DNA from: Agarivorans albus
Lineage (GTDB): Bacteria > Pseudomonadota > Gammaproteobacteria > Enterobacterales > Celerinatantimonadaceae
Direction: 5' to 3'
NCBI RefSeq assembly: GCF_019670105.1
Contig: NZ_AP023032.1
Span: forward strand, 3,032,972 to 3,096,971
DNA length: 64,000 nucleotides
Under the pieces are notes generated by a model, which saw only the letters and a program-made list of their open reading frames with translations, was not told the origin of the DNA and did no database searches. A program made the position numbers and the translations under genes. This document shows positions 57,969-64,000 of the stretch, piece by piece (position 1 is the stretch's first letter; every line of letters begins with the position of its first letter).

Positions 57969-58367
57969 ATGGGGCAAACGCTAGAGTTTCTTACTCGGAC
58001 GCTTGTTGCGATATTGAACGACAATTTTGATGTTGAAATAGAAGTTGAAGCACTCGTAATCCGTGAAGACCGTAAAACCCTAGGTCAACTCATCGGTTTA
58101 CTAAAAAGCCACGCCGACATTGATGATGTTGGTGCTTCTATCTTGAAGCAAGCACTAGTTAAACGTAACTATATTGCTCACGAGTTTTACATTAAAAATA
58201 ACTACTTGTTCACCGACCTTGAGCATAGAAATAAGGTTTATCAAACTCTTGTAGAAGATACCAAAACTATGGCATTAGGTACTGCATTAATGTCCGGTTT
58301 CGTGGAGGGGTTTTGCGAGGCTCTAGCTATCGACAAGTCAAAAGTTCTGGTGAAACAGAGCATATAA
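57969..58367 (+). CDS. Cassette 3: HEPN-motif helical protein
   Basis: 132 residues, all-helical. It contains R66-N-Y-I-A-H71, the R-x4-H motif of HEPN ribonuclease domains, in KQALVKRNYIAHEFYIKN. Chosen start ATG 57969 has GAGG 8 nt upstream; a GTG at 57951 has none. Because attC2 is truncated just before it, a longer original N-terminus may have been lost. HEPN domains act as RNA-cutting toxins or as scaffolds. A partner antitoxin is not obvious. The stop TAA is also the start of attC3. Confidence 0.7.
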   Translation: MGQTLEFLTRTLVAILNDNFDVEIEVEALVIREDRKTLGQLIGLLKSHADIDDVGASILKQALVKRNYIAHEFYIKNNYLFTDLEHRNKVYQTLVEDTKTMALGTALMSGFVEGFCEALAIDKSKVLVKQSI

Positions 58368-58488
58368 CAAAGCGTTTAAGACGGATTCCCAACGCTTGGC
58401 ATTTTCGGTTTGATTCAGCTTTAGTGTTTAAGGCACAATGGTTTAGGTAGGGTGGTAGCGTTGCTCACCACTTAACGCGGCGTTATAT
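58365..58488 (+). repeat. attC3, Vibrio VCR-like
   Basis: 124 bp from TAACAAAGCGTTTAAGACGG to CACTTAACGCGGCGTTATAT. Its wording (AACGCTTGGCATTTTCGGTTTGA, AATGGTTTAGGTAG) is, from memory, that of Vibrio chromosomal-integron repeats. It is the longest site of the array. Confidence 0.88.
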
Positions 58489-58504
58489 TTCAACGGAGAG
58501 TGCT

Positions 58505-58912
58505 TTGAGAATAGCATTACTACTAATTACAATACTTCAGTGCTCTTCAGTGTTTGGGGTTGCAACAAATAAAGCAGATTTATGCCCAAACCTAATCGGT
58601 AGCTGGAAAGGGGAAAAGTCATACCCTGACATTAATGCTCATGAATCTTGGGTATCTACCTACCAACGAGATGGCAGCTCTTCAGTTACTTTTACGACTA
58701 AGTACCAAGGCGAAGTTACACAGGATACTGAAATAGGTTACTGGAAATGTGAGCAAAATATCTTAACAAAATATGAGTCTATAAACGGTGCAAATAAAGA
58801 TTCGCCAAAAGTATATGAATTATTAGAAGTTAACCAGCAATTTATGCGCTACCTTACTATTCTGGATGCGAACACCGTTATTGAATACGTTGCGTATAAA
58901 GTTGAAATATAA
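58505..58912 (+). CDS. Cassette 4: secreted protein of unknown function
   Basis: 135 residues. TTG start with GGAGAG 5 nt upstream; signal peptide (MRIALLLITILQCSSVFG). Mature part begins with LCPNLIGSWKGEKSYPD and is beta-rich with two conserved-looking cysteines, similar in outline to lipocalin-like proteins. No family assigned. Its stop codon overlaps attC4. Confidence 0.65.
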   Translation: MRIALLLITILQCSSVFGVATNKADLCPNLIGSWKGEKSYPDINAHESWVSTYQRDGSSSVTFTTKYQGEVTQDTEIGYWKCEQNILTKYESINGANKDSPKVYELLEVNQQFMRYLTILDANTVIEYVAYKVEI

Positions 58913-59007
58913 CAAACGCATCAACGCATGGACTAATAAAGCTTGGCTTGGTTCGAGCCTCACCAATTGTAGCCAAGCTTTATTAGCCCGTTATGCGGGC
59001 GTTAAAT
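58910..59007 (+). repeat. attC4
   Basis: 98 bp from TAACAAACGCATC to GCGGGCGTTAAAT. Inner arms AATAAAGCTTGGCT / AGCCAAGCTTTATT form a long perfect stem, typical of attC. Confidence 0.88.
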
Positions 59008-59020
59008 TGCTAGGAAAATT

Positions 59021-59737
59021 ATGAGTCAAACCGAAATCCTTGCGATATGGGGCGCAGTTACAGGAACCGTTGGTACAGTCGCCGGTTTGCTTGGTCTCTG
59101 GCTTAGATTTAGGCAGCACGGCCTAGATAAACCACGACTGGTTTGCGAGGCCTCCTTCGGATTCGATTCCCCCAATCGGCCTAATCACAAAATAACGATT
59201 CGCTCAGTTGGTCGGCGGCCAGTAGCGATCGACAATGTAAAATATTTTATTAGGCCAAAGCTTTGGCATCATAGAATAACTAGAGCTTGGCAGCACAAAA
59301 AAGGGCGCTGGTTGTGGAATCAGAAGCCAAGGGAAAGTATTAAGCTCAATGAAGGTGAGAAAAGGGAAATAGTCATCTCATTGCCCGATGGGCTCGATAT
59401 CACAGATATTTATAGGGTTGAGGTTGTAGACCAAACAGCACGCAGATGGCCTGTAAAATGGGTATCTAAGTCTAGGCTGTGCAAAACTGCAACTCAGGAA
59501 ACACTTGACGAATTCGCCGACGAAAATGACAAGCGTATAGTCAGCGCTACTGGATATCGCGTAGGCGAAAGGTACTATTTGGACACAAAGTTCAATACCA
59601 AGCCGGGAAGAGCTGGTAAATCTTGTGGAAGAGGATTTTGGTTCTTTGATGTGCAGAAGTATCGGGAGAAACTCCAAGACGTAAAGTGCAATCAGACTAG
59701 CTCCTTTCTATCTGGCGAGGCCGAGGAAATTAAGTAG
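59021..59737 (+). CDS. Cassette 5: single-span membrane protein
   Basis: 238 residues. One N-terminal membrane span (about 5-29, ILAIWGAVTGTVGTVAGLLGLWL), then a basic beta-rich domain (KITIRSVGRRPVAIDNVKYF; KREIVISLPDGLDITDIYRVEV) of immunoglobulin-like look, facing the cytoplasm if the charge rule holds. ATG with AGGA upstream. No family assigned. attC5 begins 5 bp after its stop. Confidence 0.65.
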   Translation: MSQTEILAIWGAVTGTVGTVAGLLGLWLRFRQHGLDKPRLVCEASFGFDSPNRPNHKITIRSVGRRPVAIDNVKYFIRPKLWHHRITRAWQHKKGRWLWNQKPRESIKLNEGEKREIVISLPDGLDITDIYRVEVVDQTARRWPVKWVSKSRLCKTATQETLDEFADENDKRIVSATGYRVGERYYLDTKFNTKPGRAGKSCGRGFWFFDVQKYREKLQDVKCNQTSSFLSGEAEEIK

Positions 59738-59742
59738 CAATT

Positions 59743-59823
59743 TAACAAGGCCAGTCACAGCGACGGCTTTTTCGTTGCGGCTTCGCCTTCACTACAAAGC
59801 CGCGCGTGCTGGCGGCGTTACAT
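59743..59823 (+). repeat. attC5
   Basis: 81 bp from TAACAAGGCC to GGCGGCGTTACAT. The left start AGCAATTTAAC is the inverse of the cassette 5 beginning GTTAAATTGCT. Confidence 0.85.
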
Positions 59824-59850
59824 GCCTAAAGCTCACTGTACGGAGATTGA

Positions 59851-60921
59851 ATGAAGGTTATATTTGATACAAACCAGAGCAAGACTGTTCTATCTAAATT
59901 TAAACACAAGGTAGATGTGCTTGTTCCCGATGATGATTTTGGAAAACAAAGAAACAGTCTGATTCGATTGGTTGTCAGCTCAATGGAGAATAAGCCAGAG
60001 CAATGGGATAATCTTTGCCAGATAAACATTGAATGGATAGGGGATCAATTCATTAGCCGACTTTCAGATGAAGAACAGAAACTGTCAAAGGAAAGGCTAG
60101 ATGATATTTGCTCAATGTGTTTTAGGTTTCTATTTGAATTATACCTTTCAATGAAGAATGACCTCGCTATGGAATTTGAGTCTGCTAGACGTTTTGTTTT
60201 CAATAATGTGGGTTTGTTTGAGAGTCACGCGAAGGAGCAAATTGAATTTGCAATCCGTGACATGCCAATCAGTATATTCAAATCAATTGCGAATAGTGAC
60301 TCGATAGAGAGCATTAAAGATTTCAATTCTATTTCTGCAAAAGCTGAAGAACTAAAAAAAGAGTGGGAAAAAGATATTGTAGATAAAGAAACTAGAGTAA
60401 ATAAGCTAAAGGAATCCCTTTCAGAGTATGAAAACGGTTTTAATTTCGTCGGTCTCTTTCAAGGTTTCGATGATCTAGCAAAGGAAAAATCTGATGAGCG
60501 AGACAATATACTCTTTTGGCTTAAGGTATTATCTGCACTTGTAGTTTTACCAGTATTGGCAGAGCTTATAATAATTTATAAAAATATCGACAACATAGCA
60601 GCTATTAAAGATGGGCTAATCGTTTCTATATTTCCAACACTATCCTTGGCTGCTATCGCGATTTACTATTTCAGGGTGTTACTCTTTAACTATAAATCAG
60701 TAAAATCTCAGCTATTGCAAATTGATTTACGAAAGACTCTTTGTAGGTTTATTCAACATTACTCTGAATACTCCAGTGAAATCAAGAAGCAAGACTCAGA
60801 GTCATTGGCGAAATTTGAGAACATTATATTTTCTGGAATTGTTACTGAGGATGGAAACTTGCCCTCTACTTTTGATGGTGTAGAGCAAATAGGAAAGCTA
60901 ATAAAGTCAGCAAAATCATGA
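59851..60921 (+). CDS. Cassette 6: large coiled-coil membrane protein
   Basis: 356 residues, large for a cassette. N-terminal helical domain (1-155), a coiled-coil (about 160-200), then two membrane spans (about 228-250 and 262-286), and a cytoplasmic helical C-terminus. GGAG is 6 nt before the ATG. AT-rich (many AAA, TTT, ATA codons), unlike the flanking chromosome. No family recognised; the overall look recalls membrane-effector proteins of defence cassettes, without direct support. Confidence 0.65.
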   Translation: MKVIFDTNQSKTVLSKFKHKVDVLVPDDDFGKQRNSLIRLVVSSMENKPEQWDNLCQINIEWIGDQFISRLSDEEQKLSKERLDDICSMCFRFLFELYLSMKNDLAMEFESARRFVFNNVGLFESHAKEQIEFAIRDMPISIFKSIANSDSIESIKDFNSISAKAEELKKEWEKDIVDKETRVNKLKESLSEYENGFNFVGLFQGFDDLAKEKSDERDNILFWLKVLSALVVLPVLAELIIIYKNIDNIAAIKDGLIVSIFPTLSLAAIAIYYFRVLLFNYKSVKSQLLQIDLRKTLCRFIQHYSEYSSEIKKQDSESLAKFENIIFSGIVTEDGNLPSTFDGVEQIGKLIKSAKS

Positions 60922-60930
60922 AACGGCATG

Positions 60931-61002
60931 TAACAAGTCAATCAACTTCGCACCCTCGGTGCCGGACGCAGCAAAACTGTGCCGGTTATTGAAACGTTAC
61001 AC
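60931..61002 (+). repeat. attC6
   Basis: 72 bp from TAACAAGTC to GAAACGTTACAC; central arms GTGCCGG / CCGG-type. Its left end GGCATGTAAC is the inverse of cassette 6's start GTTACATGCC. Confidence 0.8.
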
Positions 61003-61017
61003 GACTGAGGTTGAATT

Positions 61018-61419
61018 TTGGACTACGTTGTACCTTTTTTGGCATTGATTGGGTTGGTTGTGGCTTTTGTGCCCTTGTATCTAAACACTCCCAAACGTCC
61101 GAAATACGATGCTTTAGGCGACCTGGTCGGCAAAAAGTTTTTTGGCTTTGTTCGAGTTGACTGGGATTCTCAACCTGTACATTTTATTGTCGGAAAAGAG
61201 CAGTTAGGAATCATAGGGGGTTTTCCAAGTTTTAGTTTACTGCTTGATATAAATGATCTTGAGTTATCAATAAAAAGAGAATTTATTGGCTATAAAGTAA
61301 TAATAATTTCCAATGACTTTTATACAGAGCATTTATTCAAGCAACTAATCGTATCAGCTAGGGTAGCCAAAAAGCTTCAAAAGCTCACAAATGGGAAGTT
61401 AGCCCTTCGAGATGTATAA
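61018..61419 (+). CDS. Cassette 7: small membrane-anchored protein
   Basis: 133 residues. TTG start with GAGG 7 nt upstream. One N-terminal membrane span (residues 4-22, VVPFLALIGLVVAFVPLYL), then a small alpha/beta domain (FGFVRVDWDSQPVHFIVG, YKVIIISNDFYTEHLFK). No family recognised. The TAA stop also starts attC7. Confidence 0.6.
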   Translation: MDYVVPFLALIGLVVAFVPLYLNTPKRPKYDALGDLVGKKFFGFVRVDWDSQPVHFIVGKEQLGIIGGFPSFSLLLDINDLELSIKREFIGYKVIIISNDFYTEHLFKQLIVSARVAKKLQKLTNGKLALRDV

Positions 61420-61513
61420 CAATGCAAGTCACTAACTCGTCGCTACGTTCCTCAAGAACAAAGGCCACAATGCGGCAAGCCGCAGGCCTTTGCCCGTGCT
61501 TGCGGGGTTACAG
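61417..61513 (+). repeat. attC7
   Basis: 97 bp from TAACAATGCAAG to TGCGGGGTTACAG. The inverse complement to the cassette 7 start is imperfect (GTATAAC against GTTACAC), which suggests some divergence or replacement. Confidence 0.75.
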
Positions 61514-61525
61514 CCAGGTAAAATC

Positions 61526-61987
61526 ATGTCGAAATCAATAGAAGTTCGTACAGCCAAATCGGGCGATGCTAATGATACAGCTGCTATTTATCTTGAATCT
61601 CGAAAAGAACTGGTTGCTTTTGCGCCAGTTGTCCACTCTGACGAAGAAGTACATTCTTGGATTAAGGAGCAGCTGATACCCAGTGGTGGAGTGCTTGTGG
61701 CTGAACTAAAGGGTAAATTAGTTGGTATGTGTTCCCTATCAGAAGCGGAGGAAGTTGACTGGATTGACAACTTGTACCTCAAGCCTTCTGAGGTTAGAAA
61801 AGGGATCGGCACGGCTCTTTTACGAGAAGCATTAGCTCGAGTTGGTAGACCATGCAGACTATATACTTTTCAGGAAAATCGAGCAGCGAGACAATTTTAT
61901 GAAAAGCAAGGGTTTGAAGCGATTGAATTTAGTGATGGCTCGGCGAACGAAGAGAACGTTCCCGATGTTTTATATGAACTTGTTTAG
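61526..61987 (+). CDS. Cassette 8: GNAT acetyltransferase
   Basis: 153 residues. Acetyl-CoA region NLYLKPSEVRKGIGTALLREAL and the ending LYTFQENRAARQFYEKQGFEAIEF are standard GNAT. ATG 61526 lies 18 bp after the cassette start (G|TTACAGCC); upstream codons in the frame belong to attC7. Acetyltransferases are common integron cargo (drug or toxin modification). No attC follows, so the array ends or is cut here. Confidence 0.85.
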   Translation: MSKSIEVRTAKSGDANDTAAIYLESRKELVAFAPVVHSDEEVHSWIKEQLIPSGGVLVAELKGKLVGMCSLSEAEEVDWIDNLYLKPSEVRKGIGTALLREALARVGRPCRLYTFQENRAARQFYEKQGFEAIEFSDGSANEENVPDVLYELV

Positions 61988-62008
61988 GACAGTACACATC
62001 AAATAAAA

Positions 62009-62028
62009 AGGGCTCCACAAGGAGCCCT
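62009..62028 (-). terminator. Terminator of katG
   Basis: 8-bp stem AGGGCTCC / GGAGCCCT with loop ACAA; on the minus strand followed by TTTTT. 21 bp after the katG stop. Confidence 0.88.
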
Positions 62029-62049
62029 GTGGTTAGTTATCGATTGAGC

Positions 62050-64000
<1,951 letters not shown>

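Larger units (their letters stand above)
56629..61987 (+). mobile_element. Integron cassette array without integrase (CALIN-like), eight genes
   Basis: Eight plus-strand genes, each small and unrelated to the next, separated by attC-like sites of 72-124 bp that start TAACAA and end in GTTA(T/C)A or similar. Cassette ends can be read from complementarity: the first bases of each cassette (after G|TT) recur inverted at the start of its own attC, for example GTTATATTTCAAC (58482) and GTTGAAATATAAC (58900), or TGTTAGAACTAC (56627) and GTAGTTCTAACA (57415). Base composition is more AT-rich than the flanks. No intI within the window, and the last gene lacks an attC. Confidence 0.9.

Overview
The window reads as chromosomal DNA of a marine, polysaccharide-degrading gammaproteobacterium of the Alteromonadales/Vibrionales sphere, possibly Agarivorans-like. 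This rests on a PL7 alginate lyase with a CBM32-like domain, a GH11 xylanase-like enzyme, GH2 and GH36 galactosidases, Vibrio/Shewanella-style oversized PstC and PstA, and gammaproteobacterial housekeeping genes (alaA, acpH, rdgC, trhP-yfhL, galU). The genus is an inference. No rRNA, tRNA or CRISPR array was recognised.

Layout. 0-8 kb: 5' part of metR, alaA, a dGTPase, a CBS-domain protein, an alpha/beta hydrolase, a small membrane protein apparently inserted between two copies of the hydrolase gene tail, acpH and aceA. 8.9-17.3 kb: phosphate block pstC-pstA-pstB-phoU, then an ACT-domain protein and ppk1. 17.4-22 kb: HD hydrolase, DUF2975/XRE pair, GH11 enzyme and unknown secreted proteins. 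22-27.3 kb: lacZ plus GH36 alpha-galactosidase operon. 27.5-32 kb: PEP-CTERM protein, GNAT, a TA-flanked MITE-like element, Dyp peroxidase and two unannotated paralogous microprotein genes with tandem CRP sites. 32-38.7 kb: pstS, alginate lyase, MltF-like transglycosylase and phoBR. 38.9-49.6 kb: glucosylglycerate-type genes (phosphatase, synthase, GH13_18 phosphorylase) and galU, with PilZ, lipoprotein, MCP and beta-barrel genes between. 49.6-56.3 kb: GNAT, SnoaL-like/HxlR divergent pair, secreted unknowns, rdgC and trhP-yfhL. 56.6-62 kb: an integrase-less integron cassette array. 62-64 kb: katG, cut by the window edge.

Three themes stand out. First, a Pho regulon: PhoB-type boxes precede pstC, pstS and phoB, with polyphosphate kinase next to the transporter. 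Second, glucosylglycerate osmolyte metabolism, with galU supplying UDP-glucose. Third, mobile or repeated DNA: an integron array of eight gene cassettes whose boundaries can be read exactly from 5'/3' complementarity, including a HEPN-motif protein and a truncated attC that fuses two cassettes; a 160-bp inverted-repeat element placed just upstream of two unrelated genes; and a 262-bp TA-flanked MITE.

The observations I consider most worth following are the twin CRP-controlled microproteins (30.7-31.3 kb) and the cassette array (56.6-62 kb).
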